A DNA stretch of 64,000 bases from Mucilaginibacter tundrae (lineage in GTDB: Bacteria; Bacteroidota; Bacteroidia; Sphingobacteriales; Sphingobacteriaceae), in the NCBI RefSeq assembly GCF_013408825.1, contig NZ_JACCBZ010000006.1, positions 310,001-374,000 of the forward strand, in the 5' to 3' direction. Numbering within the stretch: position 1 is the first letter of the stretch; each line of letters starts with the position of its first letter. Below the pieces are notes generated by a model that saw only the letters and a list, made by a program, of their open reading frames with translations, was not told where the DNA came from and did not search any database. Positions 32,662 through 41,112 of the stretch are shown here, in pieces. The translations under genes were made by a program, and so were the position numbers.

Positions 32662-33582
32662 TTAATGATCCGTCGTGGTAATATCAGAGTGGATCTTCAT
32701 GGGAACCTTCATACCGCCGGGGATTTTTGGATTGTCCTGGATGTCGATAGTTCCTGATACATCTTGTTTTAGTTTTTCTTCAATTACCCAACCTGTTTTT
32801 CTATCAGCTTTGATGTCTGACGTTAATGTGCCGTTCAGGTCATATTTTACCGGCATACCGTTTATCTGGCTAACTTTGCCATCGCTAGCGGTAGTAATTT
32901 TAGCATCGCCATGTATTTGGTAATAAGCATCGGTAACGTCCTGCAGTTGGTAGGTTGTAGAGATATTGGCCGCCATTACAGATTGCAGCGTAGTATTTAT
33001 TGCCCAGGAATCGCCTTTTGATACTTTAATAGATGGATAGATAGCCAAAGTTTGTTCAAGGTTACCTTTAAAAGCACTTTCGCCGAATGATTGCATAAAT
33101 TGGGCTTTCAACTGAGCTTTTTGTGTTTCGTCTATCTGGGGCATGCTGGTAAATATCGAGTTGATGATGGTTTCAATATTCTTTACCTCGAGCACGCGGC
33201 CTGATTTAGTAATAGTTACCGAGAACGGCTTGTTGATCATGGCTGATAAAAAGCTTGATGACAGATCCGCATTATCCTTTTTATCGGAGTTCATCTCAAC
33301 CGTACCATTTGGCGATACTATTTTCATAGTGATATTGGCGTAGCTTACCTGCATGGTGTAAATTGTATCCTTAACATCGGTAATATTATAGGCGGTTTTG
33401 GATGTCATATCAACAGCCACATTTACATCCTGCCCGTTATAGCTTTGGAGTATTGATGAGGTTACTGTGCTAACGGTGTAATAGGTATTGCCTTTTACTA
33501 AGTTTAAAACCGGCTTTACTTTTTGCGCCTCGCATGGCGCGAGTATAATTATGGACAGTAAAAAGCTTAATAGAATTTTCAT
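32662..33582 (-). CDS. Secreted DUF6263-like protein
   Basis: A 306-residue exported protein. ATG at 33582 opens a signal peptide (MKILLSFLLSIIILAPCEAQ). An alternative ATG at 33648 would overlap the TGA of the upstream gene (ATGA) and add 22 residues ahead of the same hydrophobic stretch, so translational coupling with that start is also possible. The mature part is a repeated beta-rich region with phrases such as TSKTAYNITDVKDTIYTMQV and INKPFSVTITKSGRVLEVKN, matching my memory of DUF6263. Function unknown. Second gene of an operon with 33645-34127. Confidence 0.72.
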   Translation of the reverse strand: MKILLSFLLSIIILAPCEAQKVKPVLNLVKGNTYYTVSTVTSSILQSYNGQDVNVAVDMTSKTAYNITDVKDTIYTMQVSYANITMKIVSPNGTVEMNSDKKDNADLSSSFLSAMINKPFSVTITKSGRVLEVKNIETIINSIFTSMPQIDETQKAQLKAQFMQSFGESAFKGNLEQTLAIYPSIKVSKGDSWAINTTLQSVMAANISTTYQLQDVTDAYYQIHGDAKITTASDGKVSQINGMPVKYDLNGTLTSDIKADRKTGWVIEEKLKQDVSGTIDIQDNPKIPGGMKVPMKIHSDITTTDH

Positions 33583-33644
33583 GAAAATAGATGGATTTTT
33601 TAATTTATTGATTTGATGCGTGAATGCTTCTTTTGAGATGCCGA

Positions 33645-34127
33645 TCATTCTACATAATATTTCTGTTCAACCTTTACTGTGCCTTCGCTGTTATCTGTTT
33701 TGATGTAAACGTGCACTGTGTACAGGAAATTATCAAAAATATAGATATTATTGAATTGATCTACTCCCTGAAAATTCTTTTTTAATTCGGCAGATTTTGC
33801 CTGTCCTATCAGCTCGAGAATATATTTTGTATTAGTACTGGTATAAGTAACAATGTGCAGTACAAGTGGAGTGCTTGTTTTAATGCCATCGCCCATAATT
33901 ACGCTTTCGCACTTTGAGGTGGCTGTTGTGCCTACATAATGCCGAAGTGTAAACCCATTCACTTCCTGACTGTACTCCTCTTTAAATGGCTTGCCCGAGG
34001 TTAGGAAATAGTTGGCATCAGTAGTATTTATGGTAGCCAGATTGGTTAGGTCGGACATGGAAACGCTTTGCGCATGGGACGTCATCGCGCTTGAGCATAA
34101 AACCAGTATTACCAATAGCTTTTTCAT
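33645..34127 (-). CDS. Secreted hypothetical protein, 160 aa
   Basis: A small exported protein with signal peptide MKKLLVILVLCSSAMTSHAQ. The remaining 140 residues are beta-rich and contain no recognised motif; a single cysteine (CESVIM) lies near residue 72. It is transcribed ahead of the DUF6263-like gene and the two ORFs could overlap by an ATGA, suggesting a shared envelope role. Length and signal peptide are the grounds for the call. Confidence 0.65.
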   Translation of the reverse strand: MKKLLVILVLCSSAMTSHAQSVSMSDLTNLATINTTDANYFLTSGKPFKEEYSQEVNGFTLRHYVGTTATSKCESVIMGDGIKTSTPLVLHIVTYTSTNTKYILELIGQAKSAELKKNFQGVDQFNNIYIFDNFLYTVHVYIKTDNSEGTVKVEQKYYVE

Positions 34128-34215
34128 TGTATCAAATATATATTATTTTTATGAGAGGTGCGAGGTGAAAGAGCGGGGAGCGGGTCTTTTTGCTGGTGGA
34201 AATACATGGCGCTTT

Positions 34216-34276
34216 GACTCACCCCGACCACGGTGCGCTGGTCGCCCCTCTTTTCGCCTGCGGCAGAAAGAGGGTG
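34216..34276. repeat. REP-like single arm (CTCACCCCGAC family)
   Basis: GACTCACCCCGACCACGGTG followed by TGGTCGCCCCTCTTTTCGCC and ending in GAAAGAGGGTG. Same orientation as the copy at 32590. It lies between the divergently placed ends of 33645-34127 and the DUF3810 gene. Confidence 0.7.
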
Positions 34277-34293
34277 TAGAATTTATTTTTTGA

Positions 34294-35415
34294 TTATTTG
34301 CCTTTATCATCATCAACCGGCACCCTGCTTTTGGCTCGCTCCCTTTCCCACGACATTACCAGCCTTACCATGCGGTTATAGGTTTGCAGGCCGTGCGGTT
34401 GGTTATTTGCCTTTAAAAAGTCGTTATAAAACAGGCTGCTTATTACATCTATAGGGCTTTCGTGCGAGATCCAGTAATTGCGTTCGGCAACAAAATCCAG
34501 ATGTACTTGTGGTAACACCCGCTTTTTTAGTTGGATCTGCAAGGTACTGTCGCGCATGTGCAGATCACCCATGCATTCGTCAACCAGTTCGTGCCAGGCG
34601 GAGTAGCGCAGCAGGTGGTCGTTCGATTTGATGCCGATTAGGAAACCTACAAAATTTGCTTCGTCCTCGGGGCCGTAACCCATTTGATGCGACATCTCGT
34701 GACAAGCCACAAATGGCCGCAGGAATACCGGCATCTGGTAGTTGATCTGCGATTCGGTGGTGTAGGGATTGTAGTAGCCTGATGTACCGAGGTAATTGAT
34801 GACCGGGGTAAACAGGGATAGTTTGATATTGGGATGGTAAGTTTTAAAATCCGCGGAACTATCGGACATGGCCTGTACTGCTTTGATGGCGGTTTGGATG
34901 ATGGCTTTGTTGCCTTGCTGCAAATCGGCAGGGGTTACGCGCTGGCGGGTGGCGTTGGCACTGTCGATTGCCAATTGGCTTAGGGTATAGAGTTGTTGGG
35001 TGGTATAGTCGCTATCGGCCAGTTTTAACCGTTTACCTGCGGATGGGCGGAAGTAATTCAATCCCCATAAAAAATAAAAACTTAAGGTTGCTATTTGCAG
35101 GGCGATGATGATGCCTAAGGCTAGTATACCGGCAGGCTTAAACTGCTTTTTAAACAATAAGCGTATCAGTTTAACAAAATAATAAACGATGAAACCAATG
35201 GCCACGAGGTATAAAATATCGCCGACGCTAAAAGGGAACAGGTTAAATATAGGGTGAAGAATGTGGCAAATTATTGGGTAAATGCCTGTGGAATAATAGC
35301 GCTCGATGATTAAAGGATAGTACTCTAGCCATTGCAGCAGGAAATAAACTGCCGCAAGTATTGCTATAATAATGATCCGTTTTTTTAAGATGCTGCTTTG
35401 GGGCCTTTTGCGCAT
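34294..35415 (-). CDS. DUF3810 membrane protein with HExxH zinc motif
   Basis: A 373-residue protein. Two or three membrane helices lie in the first 120 residues (IIIIAILAAVYFLLQWLEYY, then YLVAIGFIVYYFVKLI and a third near LGIIIALQIATLSFYFLWG). The soluble part carries CHEMSHQMGYGPEDEANFVG, an HExxH with a downstream glutamate, the typical gluzincin zinc site. The family name DUF3810 fits. It is likely a periplasmic metalloprotease; its substrate is unknown. Single gene. Confidence 0.8.
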   Translation of the reverse strand: MRKRPQSSILKKRIIIIAILAAVYFLLQWLEYYPLIIERYYSTGIYPIICHILHPIFNLFPFSVGDILYLVAIGFIVYYFVKLIRLLFKKQFKPAGILALGIIIALQIATLSFYFLWGLNYFRPSAGKRLKLADSDYTTQQLYTLSQLAIDSANATRQRVTPADLQQGNKAIIQTAIKAVQAMSDSSADFKTYHPNIKLSLFTPVINYLGTSGYYNPYTTESQINYQMPVFLRPFVACHEMSHQMGYGPEDEANFVGFLIGIKSNDHLLRYSAWHELVDECMGDLHMRDSTLQIQLKKRVLPQVHLDFVAERNYWISHESPIDVISSLFYNDFLKANNQPHGLQTYNRMVRLVMSWERERAKSRVPVDDDKGK

Positions 35416-35452
35416 GTGGTAAATATAGCGGATAAATTATCTGCAGAAAAGC

Positions 35453-35490
35453 AAAAAAGCCACCGGGATTATCTCCTGATGGCTTTTATA
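35453..35490 (-). terminator. Candidate terminator after the DUF2911 gene
   Basis: AAAAGCCA (about 35455-35463) and TGGCTTTT (about 35480-35487) form a stem with a long loop containing a second CCGGG/CTCCTG region. It lies 20 bp past the stop of the minus-strand DUF2911 gene and reads A-rich on the plus strand, giving U on the minus strand. Confidence 0.5.
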
Positions 35491-35509
35491 CATAATTGTT
35501 ACTTGTAGC

Positions 35510-36028
35510 TTATTTTGTTTTTACCGGCACTTTAAGTTCGTCCCACATCAACTCAAAACCATCGCCGTTAATTTTATAAACCAAACGCTCGTGCATAACA
35601 GATGCTTTAGGCTTTACAGTTACACGTAAAACATCTTTTGATGCATCATACTTAAATGCGCCCCATTGGTTGGCTACGCTATTAAAAATGATCGTCCATG
35701 TTTTTTCGCCGGGAATGGCGAAGAAATCGTATGTACCAGCAGGTAAGGTCTTTCCTTCAACCGTAATGTCTTTAGTAGTGGTAAAGCGGGTAGCTTCATT
35801 AGCACCGGTGCGCCAAACGGCATTGTAAGGCACTAAGCCGCCCCAAATTTTGCGGCCCTTTACAGATGGGCTGCCATAGTTAATAGTAATGGTTGCGCCA
35901 TTAACCACGCCGCTAACGCTATCGCGCGGGCTGGCAATGGGTTTGGTTGTTTGTGCCATAGCGGCACTGGTAAACATACAGGCCACTACTAAAAATAGTA
36001 CAGCCTTTAAGCGAAATGTTGTTTTCAT
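35510..36028 (-). CDS. DUF2911 domain protein, secreted
   Basis: A 172-residue exported protein with signal peptide (MKTTFRLKAVLFLVVACMFT, cleaved near AMAQ). The DUF2911 core is recognisable: ATITINYGSPSVKGRKIWGG, VWRTGANEATRFTTTKDITV, LPAGTYDFFAIPGEKTWTII. It is a single beta-sandwich domain with unknown function, frequent in Bacteroidota envelopes. Single gene, with a stem-loop downstream. Confidence 0.85.
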   Translation of the reverse strand: MKTTFRLKAVLFLVVACMFTSAAMAQTTKPIASPRDSVSGVVNGATITINYGSPSVKGRKIWGGLVPYNAVWRTGANEATRFTTTKDITVEGKTLPAGTYDFFAIPGEKTWTIIFNSVANQWGAFKYDASKDVLRVTVKPKASVMHERLVYKINGDGFELMWDELKVPVKTK

Positions 36029-36222
36029 AATCAGACAAATAAAGTGATTTATAATGTAAAGATAGGATTAGCGTCATATTGTTACACAAACCGCAAGAAA
36101 TTTTAATATTATGGCATTAGCATTAATATTGGCACGAATTATGAATAATATTTATTACAGGAAACCCACATTGCAGTTAGGAATTGACCTGAATAAGGTT
36201 AAACAATTGTTGTGAGTTTTTT

Positions 36223-36250
36223 ACCCTTGCCGCGAGGCAGGGGTTTTTTA
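36223..36250 (+). terminator. Strong terminator on the plus strand, no known upstream plus-strand gene
   Basis: ACCCTTGCC (36223-36231) pairs with GGCAGGGGT (36236-36244) through a GCGA tetraloop, with one T-G wobble, followed by TTTTTTATTTT. The orientation suits plus-strand transcription. The gene upstream (DUF2911) is on the minus strand, so a plus-strand transcript must start between about 36030 and 36200. Confidence 0.75.
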
Positions 36251-36287
36251 TTTTCTGATTTTCGCGCAGTATTATTTACTTTGCTGC

Positions 36288-37946
36288 ATGAAGGTACAAA
36301 ACAAGCTATTTTACATATTATTGTTTGTTTTAGCGCTGATCGTCAATTTTTCAGGCATCAATGTAAAGTTTTTCACGGACGACCCGGGGCTGTACGCTTC
36401 CATCGCTAAAAACCTCATCTACAAAAAAGACTATTTACAACTATTTACCTATAACCAGGATTGGCTGGATAAGCCGCACTTTCCGTTTTGGATGGTGCTA
36501 TGCAGTTTTAAACTGTTCGGTATAAGCGAATGGGCATATCGGTTACCCGCGCTTTTATTTTTTATGCTGAGCGCGTTGTATACCTGGCTGTTCAGCAAAA
36601 GATATTACGGCGCGGAAGTTGCCGCGATGGCGGTTTTAATATTGATGACCTCGCTAAGCATCATTATGAGTAATACCGATGTACGCGCCGAGCCTTACCT
36701 TATGGCTTTTGTTATTGGCAGTATATACCATGTTTCACGATTGCACGAGCGTTATAAACTCTCGGATCTGATATTGGCAGCCCTGTTAACCGCCTGCGCT
36801 TTAATGACCAAAGGGCTATTTGTAATGGTAGCCATTTATGGCGGCTTACTTGGGCAGGTTTCGTTTGAGCGGAGGTTTAAAAGCCTTTTTAGCTGGAAGT
36901 GGCTGTTTTTGGCTTTGCTGATCATCGTGTTTATTATGCCTGAGTGTTATGCGTTGTACATACAGTTTGACGCGCATCCTGAAAAGATTGTTTTCGGCAG
37001 GCAACATGTATCAGGCATCCGGTGGTTTTTGTGGGACAGCCAGTTTGGGCGGTTTGTAAATAACGGGCCGATCACCCGGAAATCTGCCGATGTATTTTTC
37101 TTTGTGCATACGTTGCTTTGGGCCTTCGCGCCCTGGTGTTTGATGTTTTACTACGCCGTGTTTAAAAGCCTTAAAAGCATCTACCAAAAACAAAAACTGA
37201 CTGAATATTATACCCTGAGTGGCGGTTTGTTATTGTTGTTGTTGTTTTCGGTATCGAAATTTCAGTTGCCGTTTTATACCAATACTATTTTCCCGCTGTT
37301 CGCGGTGATCACCGCGCCGTATTGTTTTAAGCAGCTGAGCAGCGCTGGTAGCGCATTCCGGCTGGTTGGGCAATGGGTTTATATTGTTGCTTTCCCGGTT
37401 TTGGTGTTGATCATTAATTATTTTTCAAAGCCTGATCAGGAGTTGTGGTTTTATGTAGATGTGCTAATTGCTATACTGGTAATTGCCTTTATCTGCTATA
37501 AAATCAAAGTAAATCACATTAAGGTTTTCCTGCTGAATTGTACGGTGGTGCTGTTTGTAAATTTTTATTTGAACACCGTTTTTTATGAGCAGATTACCGC
37601 TTATAAAGGCCAGATAACCGCCGCGGATTATTTGAACCAGCCTAAATTCGACCACCTGCATATTTATTCGCTACGTACCGAGAACAACATCTTCCAGTTT
37701 TACAACCATAAGCATGTTGATTTTATCCCGCTGGGAGATTTCCAAAACTTTAAGCCCGTTGATAGCGCGGTATTTTATGTAAACCAACCATCCATGGATA
37801 TTTTGGTGCAGAGCCATGCACAATTTAAGATATTGCAAACTTTTACCGATTATCCGCAAGAAAATATATTGCCAAAGTTTGTGAATAGGGCAACACGGGA
37901 GCAGGTTTTGGGTAAGGTTTATTTGATTGAGAAGCAGGGTGATTAA
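36288..37946 (+). CDS. GT39/ArnT-like membrane glycosyltransferase (paralogue)
   Basis: A 552-residue polytopic protein, clearly related to the one at 26885: shared phrases include DWLDKPHFPFW and NTDVRAEPYLMAF. The first loop has TDDPGLYASIAKNLI with the acidic pair used for lipid-linked sugar transfer in PF13231 enzymes. About 12 helices. It uses a polyprenyl-phosphate sugar; the acceptor is unknown. A TTTACTTTG sequence ends 4 bp before the ATG and may be a promoter. The 38-bp gap from the terminator at 36250 shows it is separately transcribed. Confidence 0.85.
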   Translation: MKVQNKLFYILLFVLALIVNFSGINVKFFTDDPGLYASIAKNLIYKKDYLQLFTYNQDWLDKPHFPFWMVLCSFKLFGISEWAYRLPALLFFMLSALYTWLFSKRYYGAEVAAMAVLILMTSLSIIMSNTDVRAEPYLMAFVIGSIYHVSRLHERYKLSDLILAALLTACALMTKGLFVMVAIYGGLLGQVSFERRFKSLFSWKWLFLALLIIVFIMPECYALYIQFDAHPEKIVFGRQHVSGIRWFLWDSQFGRFVNNGPITRKSADVFFFVHTLLWAFAPWCLMFYYAVFKSLKSIYQKQKLTEYYTLSGGLLLLLLFSVSKFQLPFYTNTIFPLFAVITAPYCFKQLSSAGSAFRLVGQWVYIVAFPVLVLIINYFSKPDQELWFYVDVLIAILVIAFICYKIKVNHIKVFLLNCTVVLFVNFYLNTVFYEQITAYKGQITAADYLNQPKFDHLHIYSLRTENNIFQFYNHKHVDFIPLGDFQNFKPVDSAVFYVNQPSMDILVQSHAQFKILQTFTDYPQENILPKFVNRATREQVLGKVYLIEKQGD

Positions 37947-37954
37947 TGGGCTGC

Positions 37955-38094
37955 TACCACAAGCGCAATGTCATATAGCCTCCTCTAAATCTCCCCCAGA
38001 AGGGGAGACTTTAGCTTCGTCCACATTTTTTTAAGTCCTCTCTGCCGGGGAGGATTTAGGTGGGGCTTAACTTAATGACATTGCGCTTGTGGTA
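37955..38094. repeat. Nested inverted repeat: 36-bp-arm element inside a 20-bp inverted repeat
   Basis: Outer arms 37955-37974 (TACCACAAGCGCAATGTCAT) and 38075-38094 are perfect 20-bp complements. Inside lies a second element, 37976-38011 and 38033-38068, whose left arm differs at two bases from the leuS-type arm (AGCCTCCTCTAAATCTCCCC); its right arm is more diverged. There is no ORF within the 93-bp core. The outer word CAATGTCAT overlaps the TGTCATTGC family on the other strand. Confidence 0.8.
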
Positions 38095-38127
38095 ATTAAT
38101 TAGCATGGCTGGTAAACCCAGCATAAC

Positions 38128-38148
38128 CCACAAGCGGGACGCTTGCGG
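38128..38148. repeat. Small hairpin repeat (CAAGCGggaCGCTTG), copy 1
   Basis: CCACAAGCGGGACGCTTGCG forms a 6-bp hairpin (CAAGCG/CGCTTG). The same 20 bases recur at 39902-39922. Between 38095 and 38306 no gene is seen; the region otherwise holds only a TGGCTGG/CCCAGCA dyad. Confidence 0.5.
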
Positions 38149-38306
38149 TAGCGGTGGTCATGCTGAGAAACTCGAAGCATGACACCCTCTTCATCTTACC
38201 GACATCAGTTGCTAAAATACTGACCACTGGCTGAAATTCAGGGGTTTAATAATTACTGTAGCACTTTAAGCTTAAATTTCGTAATCTAAATTATAAACCT
38301 TTAATT

Positions 38307-38750
38307 ATGAGAAACCTTTCAATCCTACTGTTGGTAATTTTATGTTTGAGTGCCTGTAAAAAAGGCTCAAATAATTTGCCAATTACGCCCGCTTCGTTGT
38401 CTGGTAGGTGGATTCGGCAGTCTTCCACCACTAGGTTTTACACAAATGGAAAACTCACCAATACCGCTACAGTTACCTTTAATACAACTGGCAATAGTTT
38501 CACTAATCCTAATATTGCTATTTATTTTAGCGCCCAAAATATCGGCACTTATTTACAACCCGGGCTTAGCGGTGTTCCATTTACCTATGTGATTTCCGGA
38601 AGTCAACTGACTATAGATTTTGGCAGCTACGACACCAATATTCCTATCCGTTATACTATTAAATCAGTAACAAGTACGCAATTAGAATTAGTGGATGGGA
38701 CGTCCTCCGGAGATGGGACAATAAACGATACCGTTTATCTTAAAGATTAA
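38307..38750 (+). CDS. Lipoprotein, hypothetical, 147 aa
   Basis: A small lipoprotein: MRNLSILLLVILCLSAC gives a lipobox with Cys17, followed by KKGSNN. The rest is beta-rich with a repeated Thr/Asn/Gly pattern (NTATVTFNTTGNSFTNPNIA), resembling the small lipocalin-like DUF lipoproteins of this phylum, but I assign no family. The envelope surface is the likely location. No operon partner; 287 bp downstream hold only a hairpin at 38994-39023. Confidence 0.6.
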   Translation: MRNLSILLLVILCLSACKKGSNNLPITPASLSGRWIRQSSTTRFYTNGKLTNTATVTFNTTGNSFTNPNIAIYFSAQNIGTYLQPGLSGVPFTYVISGSQLTIDFGSYDTNIPIRYTIKSVTSTQLELVDGTSSGDGTINDTVYLKD

Positions 38751-38993
38751 GGAAAGTGTTTGATAAGCGGGGTGTCAACTTGCATGTTATTATTCGACCT
38801 AATTTGTCGTTCTGACTTCTATGTTAATTTAATGTCACACGCGGCAAGCGCCAGTAAAGGAGGTTTATTTGATAACTAAGTAAGCTCCAGTGCTTTTTTT
38901 TAATAAAGTGTTCCGGCCCGCTCATTGCTGCATTTTGTCAGGCATTTGCGCGCTTTAAAGCCTTCTCATTCTCAACTAAATAAACGCTATATA

Positions 38994-39023
38994 CCGCAGG
39001 GCCATCTTCGAGAAACCCTGCGG
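38994..39023. repeat. Hairpin near the 39037 gene end
   Basis: CCGCAGGG (38994-39001) pairs perfectly with CCCTGCGG (39016-39023) around a 14-base loop. It lies just past the stop of the minus-strand DUF1579 gene. There is no T run, so any termination role would need a factor. Confidence 0.45.
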
Positions 39024-39036
39024 GACTGAAAATAAC

Positions 39037-39612
39037 TTATATATGTTTAAATGTTATTTCCATAAGCTTAATTTCTTTTCCGCCGGTGATGTCATACATA
39101 GCAGTTACCTGCGTATGATCATCTACCATTTTAAGTGTCTCGCGCATTTTCATTTCTTTTCCGGTCATCGGATCCAGTTCTATACCAGTAAGGGTGATCG
39201 TTTTCGTAGCAGCATCGTAGGGTCCTTCCATGTTGAGTACACCTGTGCCCATGTTATCTACATACGAGCTGAAAAACAATTTCTTCATATTGTCATAGCC
39301 TGTGATAGATACCGCCTCATAGGGCATTCCATTGAAAGACGCGGAGATATTACCTTGCTGGTATCGTCCGCCAAGTATCATCTTATAATCTACAGTACCG
39401 GTGCTTTTCGACGGCGGTTGGCCGGGGGCCATCCACAAAGTTATATACTCCGACCACTTACCATTAGCTGCAGCCAGTATCTTCTGCATGTCGCCCGGTG
39501 TCATAAAGTCCGTATATTTTTTCATCGCATCTGCATCCTGTGCCAAGGCCCGGCTACCTATTGAAATTAAGCTTATACAAGCTAATAAGAACAGAATTGT
39601 CGTCTTTTTCAT
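39037..39612 (-). CDS. DUF1579 domain protein, secreted
   Basis: An exported protein of 191 residues from ATG 39612; an upstream ATG 39627 would add MKTNH before the same signal peptide (MKKTTILFLLACISLISIGS). The mature part matches DUF1579: KWSEYITLWMAPGQPPSKST, then SFNGMPYEAVSITGYDNMKK and the metal-ion-free beta-barrel-like closing KEIKLMEITFKH. Function unknown. Single gene. The 348 bp beyond it contain only the small repeat at 39902. Confidence 0.8.
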   Translation of the reverse strand: MKKTTILFLLACISLISIGSRALAQDADAMKKYTDFMTPGDMQKILAAANGKWSEYITLWMAPGQPPSKSTGTVDYKMILGGRYQQGNISASFNGMPYEAVSITGYDNMKKLFFSSYVDNMGTGVLNMEGPYDAATKTITLTGIELDPMTGKEMKMRETLKMVDDHTQVTAMYDITGGKEIKLMEITFKHI

Positions 39613-39901
39613 GTGGTTTGTTTTCAATAAAAATATGAAAAATATTTCACCGGCAAGACATTTTCAATATTGAGTTAAGGTTTAAATAAACTATTTCGAC
39701 GGTGCTGTCGGAAACGGATGGTAATAAGAATAAACCTGCCATACTAAAAGTAAAAGGGCTACCCAAACGCAAACCACGTTGCCCAAGAAAGACGGTTTGT
39801 TAACTTATTTAACGTCTTTTGATTCTGATCATTGAACTTTCTACGAGTTTCAACCGCCCCCCCGCTTGGTTGAATAGCATACTAGTAAACTAAGCCTAAA
39901 T

Positions 39902-39922
39902 CCACAAGCGGGACGCTTGCGG
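39902..39922. repeat. Small hairpin repeat (CAAGCGggaCGCTTG), copy 2
   Basis: Second copy of the 20-base word beginning CCACAAGCGGGACGCTTGCG, located between the DUF1579 gene and the FAH-family gene. The rest of 39613-39960 contains no recognised gene. Confidence 0.45.
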
Positions 39923-39960
39923 GAACGGGGAATCGCACTTGCCCAACGCTTTTAATAACT

Positions 39961-41025
39961 TTATCCATTTCCACCTTTGCTTCCGCCTTCAACATCGTTA
40001 TGTTTTTCACTGGTCGAAGCATAGCCTAATATTTTTTTTAACTCCAATATCGAAAAATCGCTATCCGCTTGTTTGATGATATTTCCCAGCATGCCTAAGC
40101 CTGTAACCTCCATTTCAACCAAATCATTAGGTTGCAGCCATTGGGCTTGGTAGTTGGGGTTGTTTAATTTGGCGGTGCCGTTGAGCTCCAGGAAACAACC
40201 TGTACCTACTGTGCCGGAGCCGATGACATCGCCGGGGAAAACATCGCAACCATAGGCGCAACGCTCAATGATCTCGGCGAAAGTCCAGTCCATATCCGCC
40301 ATAGTGCCTGCGGATACCTGCTTGCCATTTACGTGGCATACCATTTTTAAATTATAGTTGTTACCGGTATGGCCGGATTTGGTTGGCACTTTGTAAGCTT
40401 CCAGTTCATCAGGCGTTACCAGCCAGGGGCCAATGACGGTAGAAAAATCCTTTCCCTTTGCCGGACCAAGATTCAACAGCATCTCTTCCATTTGCAGGGT
40501 GCGGGCGCTCATATCATTCATAATCATATACCCGGCGATGAAACTGTCCGCCTCAGCGGCACGGATATTACGCCCTTTTTTGTTTAGTACCACGGCTACT
40601 TCCAACTCAAAATCCAACTGCTGGAAATGGTCGGGCATACATTCCACTTCGCCGGGGCCTTGTATGGCGTTATGATTGGTGAAATAGAATATCGGGTACT
40701 GGTCGAACTCGGGTATCATCCCTGCTCCCCTATTTCTGCGGGCGGTTTCTACATGCTGACGGAAGGCATAAGCATCGCGGCATGAGGTAGGGTGCGGCAC
40801 AGGTGCTATCAATTCAAAAAACAACTCTTCCCGGGCTTCCAGCTTCCCGCTGCTGATGGCGGCATTTACCTTTTGCGCGCGCTCCATTAGTTCATCACCA
40901 CCCCACAAAAACCCGTTCATATTATCAGGTATCAGCTTATCGCAGGAGTTTAGATTATAAATATGCCCGTTTATGTAAATACCAAGGTGCTCCCGGTCTT
41001 CGGTTTTGTAGGATACTAATTTCAT
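39961..41025 (-). CDS. Fumarylacetoacetate hydrolase-family protein (fumarylacetoacetase role)
   Basis: A 354-residue protein; ATG 41025 is chosen over an upstream ORF start at 41106. FAH-family motifs: CRDAYAFRQHVETARRNRG, FDYPIFYFTN-type substrate region (PEFDQYPIFYFTNHNAIQGP), FELEVAVVLNKKGRNI with the metal-binding glutamates, and DFSTVIGPW. It is divergent from hmgA-hppD across the 759-bp region 41026-41783. It would cleave fumarylacetoacetate to fumarate and acetoacetate as the last step of tyrosine breakdown. Maleylacetoacetate isomerase is not seen in the window. Confidence 0.88.
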   Translation of the reverse strand: MKLVSYKTEDREHLGIYINGHIYNLNSCDKLIPDNMNGFLWGGDELMERAQKVNAAISSGKLEAREELFFELIAPVPHPTSCRDAYAFRQHVETARRNRGAGMIPEFDQYPIFYFTNHNAIQGPGEVECMPDHFQQLDFELEVAVVLNKKGRNIRAAEADSFIAGYMIMNDMSARTLQMEEMLLNLGPAKGKDFSTVIGPWLVTPDELEAYKVPTKSGHTGNNYNLKMVCHVNGKQVSAGTMADMDWTFAEIIERCAYGCDVFPGDVIGSGTVGTGCFLELNGTAKLNNPNYQAQWLQPNDLVEMEVTGLGMLGNIIKQADSDFSILELKKILGYASTSEKHNDVEGGSKGGNG

Positions 41026-41112
41026 GGTTATGGTTATTGGTTGATCAAAGCTAATGCTTTTAGTTGATTTGTGAAGTGGTTGATTAGGTTGATTTGTTAT
41101 TCGCACGCAGAT

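Noticed and set aside
36127..36145. Sigma-54-like promoter TTGGCACGAATTATGAAT
   Set aside because: The -12 part lacks the GC dinucleotide; no sigma-54 activator nearby.
20764..38190. Repeats as a CRISPR array
   Set aside because: The repeats are inverted and dispersed, with no regular direct-repeat and spacer pattern; no cas genes seen.
39690..39803. Open stretch ending KGLPKRKPRCPRKTVC as a gene fragment
   Set aside because: No family match, no start in a good position; likely chance in a repeat-rich gap.
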